DNA of 64,000 nt from Niabella pedocola (GCF_021044425.1 NZ_JAJNEC010000005.1:62001-126000); one strand, 5' to 3'. Positions 16,256 to 25,544 are shown, numbered from the stretch's first letter. Program-made: numbers and translations. The notes: generated by a model not told the origin, from the letters alone.

Positions 16256-17599
16256 TCATTCACCTGGCAACCAGGATTGCTGTGCCTCAAAAACAGTGGC
16301 AAACAAACCGGCTCCCATAGCTGCTATCATTGCGGCCCCTCTGCAGGCGGCCTCATTATTTTTATTACGATAAAAACTTCGCCCGATCACCGCTTCCTTA
16401 ATACTACCCCACAATGCGCTTTTAGCGCCCCCACCCGTAGAAAACACCGCATGGCTTTCCTGTTCTGTATCTACCCGGCTGATCAGTTGTTTTAAACTCA
16501 TAGCGGTCGATTCCATGATTGCCCGTACATAATGGCCGTGGTGAAACCGGCCCTGCTGATGTAAGAAACCGCGCTTGCCGGCATACCTATGTGCACAGGG
16601 CAGGGCCACCAATCCATCACATCCGGCAGGAACCGCTGCCGCCATTTCGAGCAATGCCTCCATGGTATATTCCATGGCATAGGTTTCCCGGTACCATTCC
16701 AGCGCTCCGGCGCCGTTACGGTCGAAGCTCATTTTAAAATAGGCACCCGGCTCCAGCGCCGGTGCCATACAAACATCTTTTAAGCGTTTTTTATTATGGC
16801 TGTATAAAACCGCGGCGATCACTGTTCCGGTAGATTCGCTGAGCTTTGCTTTGGCACCGATCCCCACTCCCATTGCCGCCATATGATGATCCAGTCCCCC
16901 AGCAAATAGTTGAACACCCGCAGGAAGCCCCAGCGGGTTTCCCGCCTTAAGCCTGCCGCAATCGGTCCCCATAGCACATAGCTGTGAAAGCTGTTCATTC
17001 CTTATTCCCGATACTTCAAGCGCATCCGGCCACCATATCTGTTTTTCTACCTCCATCAAGCCCAGCAACGACGCCGTACTTGTATCTACCAGCCGCGCTC
17101 CCGTAAGACAAAACGTAAGATAATCCGGCAAGGTTAAAAGGGCCGCTGTTTGCTGCCATAAGTCCGACTGCTGCTGCTGGAACCATTTAACTTTGCTGAT
17201 GCAAAAGCCAGCACCGAAAGGGATCCCGATACCGGTGGTCTCCATCCACTGTGCTTTTGCTGCAAATCCGGTAAGCGCCGGATCTTCCGGAGCCCGTTCA
17301 TCCGTCCAGAGGATCAGCGGTGTCAGCGCTTGTCCGTTTATATCGGTCAATATAAACGTGTTGGCCTGAGACGAATAGGCCATTGCCGCCAACGTTGCCG
17401 GAGCAGCTTTTGCTTCTATGAAAGCTGTATGAATGCATTGTTGCAGGGATTGCCAGAACAGGCCGGTATCCAATGTCACCTCCCTGCCCTTACTGTGCCT
17501 GGGAACGGCCACCCTGCCCGAGCCCACCAGCACGCCCTCCCTATTGAAGAGTCCGGCCTTAAAATAGCTGGTTCCCATATCAATGCCCAAGAACAACAT
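16256..17599 (-). CDS. FGGY family carbohydrate kinase
   Basis: Sugar kinase of 447 residues related to xylulokinase and gluconokinase; phosphorylates a sugar, ketose or sugar acid with ATP. The N-terminal phosphate-1 motif is LGIDMGTSYFKAGLF. The substrate-domain WTDERA motif, the adenosine-binding FAGGLDHHMAAMGVG and the C-terminal FSTGGGAKSALWGSI are clear. It is about 40 residues shorter than E. coli xylulokinase but no domain is missing. The start lies one base after the stop of the ceramidase-fold gene, so they are translationally close. It implies that a cytoplasmic phosphorylated intermediate is made, which may feed the aldolase at 24708. Confidence 0.9.
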   Translation of the reverse strand: MLFLGIDMGTSYFKAGLFNREGVLVGSGRVAVPRHSKGREVTLDTGLFWQSLQQCIHTAFIEAKAAPATLAAMAYSSQANTFILTDINGQALTPLILWTDERAPEDPALTGFAAKAQWMETTGIGIPFGAGFCISKVKWFQQQQSDLWQQTAALLTLPDYLTFCLTGARLVDTSTASLLGLMEVEKQIWWPDALEVSGIRNEQLSQLCAMGTDCGRLKAGNPLGLPAGVQLFAGGLDHHMAAMGVGIGAKAKLSESTGTVIAAVLYSHNKKRLKDVCMAPALEPGAYFKMSFDRNGAGALEWYRETYAMEYTMEALLEMAAAVPAGCDGLVALPCAHRYAGKRGFLHQQGRFHHGHYVRAIMESTAMSLKQLISRVDTEQESHAVFSTGGGAKSALWGSIKEAVIGRSFYRNKNNEAACRGAAMIAAMGAGLFATVFEAQQSWLPGE

Positions 17600-17600
17600 T

Positions 17601-18908
17601 CTATTGTAATGTATCTAATAAGTTTTTTGTTTTTGCCACAAGGAGCGCACCGCAGGATGGATCAAAAATAGCATTGGATGCCTCATAAACGCCCCTGGAG
17701 GCGGCATCGGGTGTTACAATATACCCCTGCAATTCTCCGTTGGCCAGTGTGATCACTGCCGCATCCGGGTAGCTGTTCTTGATCTCAAGACCATACTCTA
17801 CAAAGATCTCTCCCGGCCAGCCAATAAAGGTAAACAAACCTGTTTTAAAGATGAGGATCTCCGCCTGCTCCGTTTTCCGGTACAATTCCTCCAGCTGCCC
17901 GCCCGCTGCCAGTACAGAAAGGTGGGCCATTTCTTTTGCTCCAAACCAATTCACCTCCCGCGAGCGGATCTCCTGCGGACTGTACCCGCCCGCCCGGGCA
18001 GTATCCAGTGCGTTTTTGCATGTTGCCACATATCCGGCTGCCGCTGCCGGAGAGGGAAACGACTTACGTACCAGCGTCAGATTTGCCCTGGCCGTTGTTA
18101 TTTCAAGCGAGCTTTGATACCGGATATCCCGCATGGCAGTGAGAATGGCATTTACCAGGATACCCGCAAGCCGCCGCGCTTCTTCAAATGTATTGCCTGT
18201 TGTTACATGCCGGGGGCTTTGATTGCCTGCGGTTCCCAATTGAAACAGGAATACCGTGTCTGCTGAAAAATGTTCCTGCAGTAGCGCCCTTGCCAGTCCG
18301 GGGAAATCGCCGCTGTACAGCGTAGAGTCTTCATGCAACACCGTTGGATGCATGCTGCAGATGACCATACAGGCCATTACTGCTGCATCTGCTTTACGGC
18401 GTACCATCAATACCGGCACAGCCAGGTCCGATGCTGCGTCCGGGTGGTGGCGGTTGGTACCGATACCGGTAGCATCTGCTTTTGCAAACCCTGCTTCAGC
18501 GATAACGGCCTGTGCAAGGGCCTGCTGTACCGCTTCCAGTATCTGTGCTTCAAGAAAAGCAAGATACGCCTCGTCTACCGGTTGCAATAAGGTATCATGT
18601 GCCCCTGCAATAAATGTTACCGTAGCCGGCCCGGAATGGGTATGCGTAGCAGTGATCATTATATGTTGCCTGGGGATGCCATGGGTCATTTCTACCTGCT
18701 CCTGTACGCGTAAAACGGTTGCCCGGCCTACATAAATAAGATCGCAGGATATAAAAAGCAGTTCTTTTCCTTCGCTATGAAGATACAGTACACTGGCCTG
18801 CAGCGGATCATGCACACCGGTGCTCTTCCGTGCTACAAAAGGATAGCCTGCCAACTGAAGACTCTTTTTGGGGGTGATATCAATTGCAAATGCCCCGGCT
18901 TTTATCAT
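17601..18908 (-). CDS. Neutral/alkaline ceramidase-fold metal amidase
   Basis: A 435-residue protein of the neutral ceramidase superfamily, which cleaves N-acyl amide bonds with a zinc-bound Ser-dependent site. It has the zinc motif ATHTHSG (His89, His91), a later zinc His (SMHP, His187), a GTAGNQSP segment placing Ser231 where the catalytic Ser of Pseudomonas ceramidase lies (GDVSP), PGE (WPGEIFVE) and a LANGELQGYI strand near the end. No signal peptide, so it is cytoplasmic, unlike true secreted ceramidases. An amide substrate other than ceramide, such as an N-acylated sugar, is therefore more likely (inference). A repeat-rich gap separates it from the NagB-like gene upstream. Confidence 0.8.
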   Translation of the reverse strand: MIKAGAFAIDITPKKSLQLAGYPFVARKSTGVHDPLQASVLYLHSEGKELLFISCDLIYVGRATVLRVQEQVEMTHGIPRQHIMITATHTHSGPATVTFIAGAHDTLLQPVDEAYLAFLEAQILEAVQQALAQAVIAEAGFAKADATGIGTNRHHPDAASDLAVPVLMVRRKADAAVMACMVICSMHPTVLHEDSTLYSGDFPGLARALLQEHFSADTVFLFQLGTAGNQSPRHVTTGNTFEEARRLAGILVNAILTAMRDIRYQSSLEITTARANLTLVRKSFPSPAAAAGYVATCKNALDTARAGGYSPQEIRSREVNWFGAKEMAHLSVLAAGGQLEELYRKTEQAEILIFKTGLFTFIGWPGEIFVEYGLEIKNSYPDAAVITLANGELQGYIVTPDAASRGVYEASNAIFDPSCGALLVAKTKNLLDTLQ

Positions 18909-18921
18909 TGGAGAGTTGCGG

Positions 18922-18982
18922 TTTGAGAATTGAGAATTGGGATTCGAGACTTGAGAATTGAGACTTGAGAATTGAGATTTGA
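18922..18982. repeat. Degenerate short tandem repeat, TTGAGAATTGAGA type
   Basis: A run of imperfect 7-8 base units of the form TTGAGAA, TTGAGAC and TTGAGAT lies in the 186-base gap between the NagB-like and ceramidase-fold genes. Related units occur at 39233-39258, and other short-unit repeats occur at 19046-19094. No coding or RNA role is visible. Confidence 0.75.
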
Positions 18983-19045
18983 GCCGGTTGTTTTTAGCTT
19001 TGCACTGCCAGCCCTGATTTATTACTGATCGCAGACGGCAGGCGG

Positions 19046-19094
19046 CTGATTTCTGATCGCTGACAGCTGGTTTCTGATATCTGATATCTGATAG
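19046..19094. repeat. Degenerate CTGATTT/CTGATAT tandem repeat
   Basis: Imperfect units of CTGATTT, CTGATCG and CTGATAT run up to the stop codon of the NagB-like gene. They share the short-unit, slightly varied style of the neighbouring repeat at 18922 but a different motif. Confidence 0.7.
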
Positions 19095-20027
19095 CTAATA
19101 CCCCTTGTTCCAGTCTGGTTCAATATCCATTGCGGCCGTTTCGGACACCAGCACATCAGTTCTTAGCGTTTGCAATATGGATTCAGGGATCTGTGGCGTT
19201 ACCGGTCCGTGCAATACCAGCCGGGTCATCAATCGCTGCCAGGAAGTGGTTGTGCCATGTACCGTAATGGAATGGGTATCTACGCGGTGTTTGGCACGGA
19301 TCACTTCTTTGGGTCCGATGGTTGCGGCCTTTGGTGGTACGGCAGAAAGATCTCCGCTTTTTCCAAAGCTGCCATGCAAGGAATTTTGTGCCAGGGTGAA
19401 AGGACTTAAGGTAACAATACGCGCGCACATCTCTTTCCACTCCTCCAAACCTCCGGCAAACTCCGGTGCATCCGGCTCTATAAACGCCAGGTGCCCGGTC
19501 CAGCCCGGTCCGCTGTAGCAAACATCCGCCCCGCCCAGGTCTTCAATCATTTTCCCGTAATCGTTAATGTTATGATCGGTGAACCCTACAAACTGCTCCC
19601 GCGCCGGGCGCAATGCCGGATCAATACGATCGTAGAAATAATGGAACATGGCATAGGTAAATCCATATTTCCAATCGGCCGGTGCAATCCTTCCACGCTC
19701 ATCGGCATACTCGTCCATTGCAAAAGCATAAATATTTTTACAGCTTACTTTATTGGCATTAATAAGGCGTACCACGTGCCGGTAAGAAGGACAGGGATTG
19801 GGCAATATCAGCACCAGCTTTTCATTGGTTTGCGTAGCCTTCCAGATCCGTGTAAACAGGTCGGTCACCCACACATACTCCACATCTGCATCCGGATATA
19901 CCGTTATTTTAAAATCGGGATTTGCATGTTTTTCGATATCCACTCTTTTGATAGCCCGCACCTTTTCAATAACCGCCTTGTCTTTAAAAGGCACCCATTG
20001 TGATGCTTCAAACTGAAAGTCACTCAT
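19095..20027 (-). CDS. Glucosamine-6-phosphate deaminase-like (NagB/6PGL fold) protein
   Basis: A 310-residue member of the NagB/RpiA fold, about 45 residues longer than E. coli NagB owing to an N-terminal extension. In NagB the isomerising deamination uses an Asp in DEY, and an Asp-Gly-His plus Glu set. Here DEY is kept (Asp105), His179 and Glu184 are kept (GHLAFIEP), but the active-site Asp before Gly-His is Thr177 (GWTGH in place of GNDGH). Residual similarity supports a sugar-phosphate isomerase or deaminase acting on something other than GlcN6P. The NagA-like gene precedes it by 76 bases, so the two probably act in sequence. Confidence 0.75.
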   Translation of the reverse strand: MSDFQFEASQWVPFKDKAVIEKVRAIKRVDIEKHANPDFKITVYPDADVEYVWVTDLFTRIWKATQTNEKLVLILPNPCPSYRHVVRLINANKVSCKNIYAFAMDEYADERGRIAPADWKYGFTYAMFHYFYDRIDPALRPAREQFVGFTDHNINDYGKMIEDLGGADVCYSGPGWTGHLAFIEPDAPEFAGGLEEWKEMCARIVTLSPFTLAQNSLHGSFGKSGDLSAVPPKAATIGPKEVIRAKHRVDTHSITVHGTTTSWQRLMTRLVLHGPVTPQIPESILQTLRTDVLVSETAAMDIEPDWNKGY

Positions 20028-20103
20028 AACTGAATCATTTTATTTTTTATTATTCACGTTTCACTACCCGCTTCTCACGACCAACGATCCACCGCTCTTT
20101 TCT

Positions 20104-21306
20104 CTATCCCTTAACAAACCGCTGTTCGCCGGAAACCCAGGTCTGGAGCACATGATGACGTGCATCCAGCACCACCATATCTGCATCAAATCCCGGTGCT
20201 ATCGTTCCTTTTTTATCCGCCACTCCCAGGACGCGGGCCGGGTTGGCGCTGGCCATGGTAACCGCATCTGCTAACCCGATCTCGAGATATTCCATCGCAT
20301 TGCGTACCGCCTGATCCATTGTAAGCCCGCTACCCGCCAGGGTATTATCGGCCGTCTTCCGTACCGGCGCTCCTTTATAAGCAATCTCCACCTCTCCGTT
20401 CTCCCCAAAAATAAACCGGCCGGCATGCAATCCTGCGCCTATATTGGAATCGGTGATCAAACAAACCCTTCCCGGGCCATTGGCCTTACAAACCATTGCC
20501 ATCTTTACTGCAATGGGATCCACGTGTACCCCATCCAGTATAAAGTCCACGCTGATCTGTTCATCGGCCAGGATGGCTTCCACGATACCGCAGGGGCGTA
20601 CGCCGGGCTCTGTAACCGGCGGACATGGAAATACATCATAAAAATGAGTGGCATGAGAGGCACCCAATGCGATGGCCGCCTTGGTTTGCATTACATTGGC
20701 CGCCGTGTGGGTCATAAACACCGGTGTATTGCCCGCGGCCATCAACGGTATAATATCTGTAATATTATCCAGGTCCGGCGAGATGCTGAATACGGACCGG
20801 TACGGCTTTGTAGCTTCAATCAACGCCTTTACACGGGCCGGATCGGCCTTGGCAATGGTATTGGCCACCAGGGAACCGGTCAGCTTTATGAAGGGCCCTT
20901 CGAGGTGAAACCCCAGGATATTGGCGCCTTCAGACTGTACCACTGCCAGTGTTTTTAAAAATGCGATATCTTCTCCTTCCCTGCGCGGACAAACAGTAGG
21001 TAAAAAACTGGTAATGCCGTACTTAAGGATGATCTGCGCGATCTGTTTCAGATCGGCCGGGCCGTTATCGATCAGGTATTGATGAATACCGTGCATGTGC
21101 AGATCAATAAACCCAGGTACGATGAACGCATCGCCCACATCAATGATATGCATATCTTCTTCATCCGCTCCGGTGGCATCACCTACGGCACTGATAACCC
21201 CCTTTTCAAACCAGACGGCCGTCTTTTGAAAGCCGTTGCCGGTCATTACATTTCCCCGCAGGCAGATCGTTTTATTTGTTGTTTGTAGTTCGGATATGGC
21301 TTGCAT
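20104..21306 (-). CDS. N-acetylglucosamine-6-phosphate deacetylase-like amidohydrolase (NagA family)
   Basis: Amidohydrolase of 400 residues, TIM barrel with metal centre; NagA removes the acetyl group from GlcNAc6P. Visible metal and catalytic residues: HMH at 70-72 (GFIDLHMHG, two-metal arrangement as in Bacillus-type NagA), Glu136 (HLEGPF), His200 (THTAAN), His221 (THFYD) and catalytic Asp286 (LITDSN). The substrate loop that usually reads LFNAM is FYDVFPCPP, so the ligand may differ from GlcNAc6P. The gene is 11 bases downstream of the aminotransferase and 76 upstream of the NagB-like gene. Confidence 0.8.
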   Translation of the reverse strand: MQAISELQTTNKTICLRGNVMTGNGFQKTAVWFEKGVISAVGDATGADEEDMHIIDVGDAFIVPGFIDLHMHGIHQYLIDNGPADLKQIAQIILKYGITSFLPTVCPRREGEDIAFLKTLAVVQSEGANILGFHLEGPFIKLTGSLVANTIAKADPARVKALIEATKPYRSVFSISPDLDNITDIIPLMAAGNTPVFMTHTAANVMQTKAAIALGASHATHFYDVFPCPPVTEPGVRPCGIVEAILADEQISVDFILDGVHVDPIAVKMAMVCKANGPGRVCLITDSNIGAGLHAGRFIFGENGEVEIAYKGAPVRKTADNTLAGSGLTMDQAVRNAMEYLEIGLADAVTMASANPARVLGVADKKGTIAPGFDADMVVLDARHHVLQTWVSGEQRFVKG

Positions 21307-21317
21307 CGATTCTGTTT

Positions 21318-22718
21318 TTACACGTACCCAAATTGTTTTTCAACGTCGGAGATCGCATCCTCGATCATATCGATCCCCTTCATGGCATAGGCTTCATCCA
21401 TAATGAGGGGCGGTGACATACGGAGGATATGTCCCGCCGGTATCCATGCCAGCCCGCGTTGAAAGGCCTTCTGGTACACGAGCGTTCCGGCTTCGGCAAA
21501 GGGTTCTTTTGTGGCTTTGTCCTTTACAAGTTCAATGCCCAGCAAGAATCCTTTCCCCTTTACATCGCCGATGATCGGGTGTTCCGCTTTCATCTTTTCC
21601 AGGCGTTTCATAATAGCGGCGCCTACCGTCCGCACGTTTTCGAGCAGCCCTTCGTCTTCAATCACTTCAATAGAGGCCAGCGCCGCCGCACAGGCCATCG
21701 GATTGCCGCCATAACTGGATGAAGCGGAGATGCTCTCCAGTGCTTCTCCGTATTCTTCTTTCAGCACCATCGCCGTTACCGGGAACCCATTACCAAAGGA
21801 TTTTCCCAGGGTTACGATATCCGGCTGTACATTCCAGTGATTCATACAGAGGTATTCACCGGTTCGTCCCATGCCGGCCAACACTTCATCGTCAAACAAG
21901 AGGATCTTTTTCTTTTCGCAAAATGCTTTTAGCTTTGGAAAGAAATCATCCGGCGGAAAGATAGAGCCGGCCCATCCCTGGGCGGGCTCCAGTACAAATG
22001 CAGCCACATTCCCCACCGTACTTTCTGTAATAAACTGGTCATAAAAAGCAATGTATTGATCGGTATCGATCGTACCATCGGGCTTTGTCCACAACGGACG
22101 GTAAGGGTCCGGACGCGGCACCATATAAAAGCCGGGAGCCCTTGTGGGTCCGTAGCTGTATACATCGCCCCGTATCATTTGTGCACAGCTTACGGCCGCC
22201 ATACTTTTTCCATGAAAGTCACGGTATCCCGAAATGAATTCGTGTTTGCCGGTTATGGCACGGGCTGCCCGGATTGCTGCTTCCACGGCGGAAGCTCCAT
22301 CGCTGTAAAGCTGGATGGCATTCAGATTTCCCGGCAATACATCCGCCATCTTTTCCAGCAGCTTCTCCTTAACAGGTGTGGTAAAGTCATGTGCGTTCAT
22401 CAGCTTTTTTGCCCAATAGGCAATGGCCTCTGAAATTTTGGGATGACAATGGCCCAATGAAGTCACGTAGATACCTGAAGAAAAATCGAGGTACCGGTTT
22501 CCATCTACATCCGTAAGTGTAACCCCGTAGCCTTCTTCAAAACATACAGGAAAAAGTTTTACCTGGCTGCTCAACCCCTTCATATAACGGGCTGCCCGGG
22601 TATGCATTTCTTTTGATCGTGGACCCGGCGTTTCGGTGATCAGCCGCGGAACGCCCGCGGCGTTTTCCTTCCACCAGTCTTTTGTTACGGTTAATTTTTG
22701 TTCGTCTGATTGTTCCAT
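21318..22718 (-). CDS. Class III pyridoxal-phosphate aminotransferase
   Basis: Fold type I, class III (omega-type) aminotransferase, 466 residues, of the GABA/acetylornithine aminotransferase group. It moves an amino group between an amine and a keto acid. The PLP lysine is Lys306 (TLGKSFGNG), the cofactor-binding acidic motif is FDDEV (about 275-279), and the DGASAVEAAIRAAR helix is typical. The N-terminal 50 residues are an extension. It leads the NagA/NagB-like genes, with NagA only 11 bases away, and its upstream gap holds a palindrome. Substrate cannot be set from the sequence; an amino sugar, amino-polyol or GABA-like compound are all possible. Confidence 0.85.
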   Translation of the reverse strand: MEQSDEQKLTVTKDWWKENAAGVPRLITETPGPRSKEMHTRAARYMKGLSSQVKLFPVCFEEGYGVTLTDVDGNRYLDFSSGIYVTSLGHCHPKISEAIAYWAKKLMNAHDFTTPVKEKLLEKMADVLPGNLNAIQLYSDGASAVEAAIRAARAITGKHEFISGYRDFHGKSMAAVSCAQMIRGDVYSYGPTRAPGFYMVPRPDPYRPLWTKPDGTIDTDQYIAFYDQFITESTVGNVAAFVLEPAQGWAGSIFPPDDFFPKLKAFCEKKKILLFDDEVLAGMGRTGEYLCMNHWNVQPDIVTLGKSFGNGFPVTAMVLKEEYGEALESISASSSYGGNPMACAAALASIEVIEDEGLLENVRTVGAAIMKRLEKMKAEHPIIGDVKGKGFLLGIELVKDKATKEPFAEAGTLVYQKAFQRGLAWIPAGHILRMSPPLIMDEAYAMKGIDMIEDAISDVEKQFGYV

Positions 22719-22736
22719 AAAAGTTGTTATTTCCAG

Positions 22737-22751
22737 ATCCGGTAACCGGAT
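22737..22751. promoter_or_regulatory. Palindrome upstream of the aminotransferase gene
   Basis: A perfect 7-1-7 inverted repeat (ATCCGGT, A, ACCGGAT) lies 19-33 bases before the aminotransferase start, inside a 299-base gap. A looser copy of the core (ATCCGGTTT) follows at about 22778. It could be an operator or a 5' leader hairpin. No regulator can be assigned. Confidence 0.35.
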
Positions 22752-23017
22752 ATTTCCGGTTTCAAATTTGATTTATAAAATCCGGTTTGATGCCACAGGT
22801 TCTACCGAATCATGATACTAATTTTTATTTTTTATCATCAGCCTGCTATCCCCAAACAAGTGCATCGTATGCCACCCGGTTATCTGCATTACCGGTCCGC
22901 GCATCGCGATATAAAGGAGCAAAACAAAGAAGTGGCTGCATCAAAAACAGTTGATGGCATATGGTGGTTTTAAGGCCCGCGAACGGCATCTGTAAAAATC
23001 AGGTGGGTTGAACGATC

Positions 23018-23896
23018 CTAATAAAATGGTTTCAGTTGTTGCAGGAAGGCCAGATCATTAAAAGACGCAGCATCAATTGCCTGCTGCAGGTGTGCCTCCG
23101 ACCGGGCACCGATCAGTACCTGGTCCACATCCGGGTGATGCAATGCCCAGGCCAGCGCCCATTGTACCTGCAGTTCTTTTTGTCCGGCTGCTGCAATACG
23201 CAATCGTTGTAAAGATCCCAGCGCGTCGCTTGTAAAATAAATGTCCTGGTGCGCCGGCATCCGGTCAAACCGCGATCCCTGCTCCACAGCTTCCATATGT
23301 TTACCGGTAAGAAAGCCGGCACCCAGGGGGCTATAGGTAATAACCTGTAGCTGATACTTCCTGGTTACAGCAAGCAGCGAAGCATCCAGATCTGAAACGG
23401 CCAGGTTGTGATTGTTTTGTATGGCGGTTATTTTAGGTAACCGGTGGCGCTCCTGTACTTCCAGTAACCGGCTTAGCCGGTCTGCATTAAAATTACTGGC
23501 TCCAATGTTTTTCACGAGTCCCTGTTGCATAAGCCCTCCCAGCAATGTCAACAGATCCACATCCAGCACGGATGCATGCCAGCTATGAAAAAAAAGCAGG
23601 TCGATATACGGGCGCTGCAACCGCCGGAGGCTTGCCGCAATGCGTTGTTTGAGAGATACAACATCATAAGGCGGAAGCAATTTGCTGGCAATGGTCACCT
23701 GCTCCATCATGGAAGGATGCGCCTGCAGCCAGTTTCCGATAATGGTTTCCGACGCACCCTGGCCGTATGCTTCTGCCGTATCAAAAAACAGGATCCCCCG
23801 TTCGGCAGCGGCATCCATAATCCGGAATGATTGCTGCTGGTCAATTTCCCGCCCGAATGTAACGGCACCCAGTCCTATCTTTTGTAATGGTTTCAT
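23018..23896 (-). CDS. Aldo/keto reductase, second copy
   Basis: A 292-residue aldo/keto reductase. Tetrad residues are present: Asp and Tyr in LFFDTAEAYG, Lys in VTIASKL, His in DLLFFHSWH. The QVLIGARSEAHLQQAI loop binds the nicotinamide cofactor. It is about 25 residues shorter than the one at 15284 and differs in sequence, so the two are not a recent duplication. It is separated from the aminotransferase by 299 bases and lies 12 bases after the second SDR gene, thus heading the far end of a three-gene run (aldolase, SDR, AKR). Confidence 0.88.
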   Translation of the reverse strand: MKPLQKIGLGAVTFGREIDQQQSFRIMDAAAERGILFFDTAEAYGQGASETIIGNWLQAHPSMMEQVTIASKLLPPYDVVSLKQRIAASLRRLQRPYIDLLFFHSWHASVLDVDLLTLLGGLMQQGLVKNIGASNFNADRLSRLLEVQERHRLPKITAIQNNHNLAVSDLDASLLAVTRKYQLQVITYSPLGAGFLTGKHMEAVEQGSRFDRMPAHQDIYFTSDALGSLQRLRIAAAGQKELQVQWALAWALHHPDVDQVLIGARSEAHLQQAIDAASFNDLAFLQQLKPFY

Positions 23897-23908
23897 TGTG
23901 TCTATTTA

Positions 23909-24697
23909 TTACCAGGCCGTCCATCCACCGTCTACCAGGATGTTTTGCCCGGTAATATAAGAAGCGGCTTCAGAAACCAGGAAGGCTACGGTTCCGGCAA
24001 TTTCGTGTCCTGCTCCAACGCGGCCCATCGGCGTTTTTTCCGACAGCCGTTTAATAAACTCCGGGTGTTTTTCCTGAACACCGGGGTTGGGAAACGGACC
24101 GGGTGAAATGCAGTTGCACCGCACATTACTCCGCCCCCAATGTACGGCCAGGTAACGGGTCATCTGGATGATAGCGGCCTTTCCGGCACCGTATTCAACA
24201 GGATTTTTATTCATACCCAGTCCATCATACACGGCAGGATACGGTGCCACGTTCCCATACATACTGGAGAACAGCACCACGCTGCCCGCCTGTTGTGCCG
24301 CCATATGCATGCCCACTTCCCGCGCCAATAAAAAGGTATTGGTAATGGCTTTATTTACGTTATTGAATTCCTCAGCAGTCAGTTCTTCCATTATTCTGGA
24401 AGTTGAGGCAAAGGATAGATCAACCAGTCCTTGTGGCACCCCACGCTCCGCAACCTGTTGCTCAACAAAGGCTTTTACCAGGGCTTCATCACCGGTGTTG
24501 ATATCCGCCGGCGTAACGCTCGACTCCAGCGCATTTGCCGTTACAAACCGGGCCGCACGCCCGTTAAGATCACAACAGAGCACCCTGGCTCCGGCCTTGC
24601 TTAACAATGCCACCGTTGGCTGTCCCAGGTAACCGGCACCACCGATCACCCATACGTCTTTTCCCTTCAGACTTAATATATTTTCCAGTACTTCCAT
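23909..24697 (-). CDS. SDR family oxidoreductase, second copy
   Basis: A 262-residue SDR. Nucleotide-binding motif GGAGYLG near residue 18, catalytic Ser in VVLFSSMYG, and an intact YxxxK motif (YGAGKAA), unlike the SDR at 13571. The end ASYITGQNILVDGGW is canonical. The shared N-terminal pattern (LSLKGKD/KI, then a GGAG loop) shows the two SDRs are related paralogues. It is 10 bases downstream of the aldolase gene. Probably oxidises or reduces a sugar-derived alcohol; whether it acts in series with the altered SDR or has replaced it is unclear. Confidence 0.9.
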   Translation of the reverse strand: MEVLENILSLKGKDVWVIGGAGYLGQPTVALLSKAGARVLCCDLNGRAARFVTANALESSVTPADINTGDEALVKAFVEQQVAERGVPQGLVDLSFASTSRIMEELTAEEFNNVNKAITNTFLLAREVGMHMAAQQAGSVVLFSSMYGNVAPYPAVYDGLGMNKNPVEYGAGKAAIIQMTRYLAVHWGRSNVRCNCISPGPFPNPGVQEKHPEFIKRLSEKTPMGRVGAGHEIAGTVAFLVSEAASYITGQNILVDGGWTAW

Positions 24698-24707
24698 TTT
24701 TCCTGAT

Positions 24708-25544
24708 TTATGCTCCTTCTAAAATAGTTAAACATTGCTCAACAGAATAACCTGCATGCACCATCCCCATTAATGCCCGGGTGATCCGGTCAGGAAAGGC
24801 ATGCTGAATGATATTGCGGCCATAGACGATACCGGCGATGCCCTGGCCCAATAGTATCTTCGTGCGTTCCAGGATCTCTTTATCACTGGCCTTACCGCCC
24901 CCACGTACCAGTACCGGAATTTCGCCGGCAGTTTCCACTACTTTGTGATATGCTTCGAGCTGATCACAGGGATCCGCTTTAATGATATCGGCTCCCAGCT
25001 CTACGGCCTGTCGCACCAGGGGCAGGATCTTATCCAGGTCTCCATCCACCATATACCCGCCTGCTTCGCTGTTGGGGCGAAACACCAGGGGTTCTACCAT
25101 CAGCGGCATGCAATAATGCTCTGCCTCCATTTTTATTTTAATAATATTATCGATACACTGGGCGGTCACCTCCGGTGCACCGGGAATGCGGAATAAATTT
25201 ACACACATACAGGCCGCATCCGCCCGCACTGCCTGCAATACCGGCTCTTCAATCATTTTGCTGAACGCCGTTGCAGGTAATTCTTTGCCATAAACATTGG
25301 CTACATCCGTGCGCAGCACCAGCGCTGGTTTTGCCTTGCCCGGCACCCGCTGTAAATACTTTAGCTGGCCAGGGGTAAGCTGTATGGCATCGGGATTGGC
25401 ATGAACGATCACATCCACGGCCTTCCGGATATCTTCGATGCCTTGTAAAAATCCCGGTTCATTAAAAAAGCCGTGGTCGATGGCTACATCAAAACATTTA
25501 CCCGATTCCGGGTTCATCAAACGGTTTAACCGATATTGTTTCAT
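24708..25544 (-). CDS. Class I aldolase of the FbaB/LacD/DeoC-like family
   Basis: TIM-barrel aldolase of 278 residues, likely cleaving a phosphorylated sugar to two smaller carbonyl compounds by Schiff-base chemistry. The probable Schiff-base Lys is Lys189 in GADIIKADPCD; the phosphate-binding GGGKAS loop and a late GIAGIVYGRNI strand are family hallmarks of FbaB, LsrF and related enzymes. The N-terminal FDVAIDHGFF is also typical. First gene of the aldolase-SDR-AKR run, with a 154-base gap to the sialidase-fold gene upstream. Its product aldehyde could feed the dehydrogenase at 12189. Confidence 0.85.
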   Translation of the reverse strand: MKQYRLNRLMNPESGKCFDVAIDHGFFNEPGFLQGIEDIRKAVDVIVHANPDAIQLTPGQLKYLQRVPGKAKPALVLRTDVANVYGKELPATAFSKMIEEPVLQAVRADAACMCVNLFRIPGAPEVTAQCIDNIIKIKMEAEHYCMPLMVEPLVFRPNSEAGGYMVDGDLDKILPLVRQAVELGADIIKADPCDQLEAYHKVVETAGEIPVLVRGGGKASDKEILERTKILLGQGIAGIVYGRNIIQHAFPDRITRALMGMVHAGYSVEQCLTILEGA

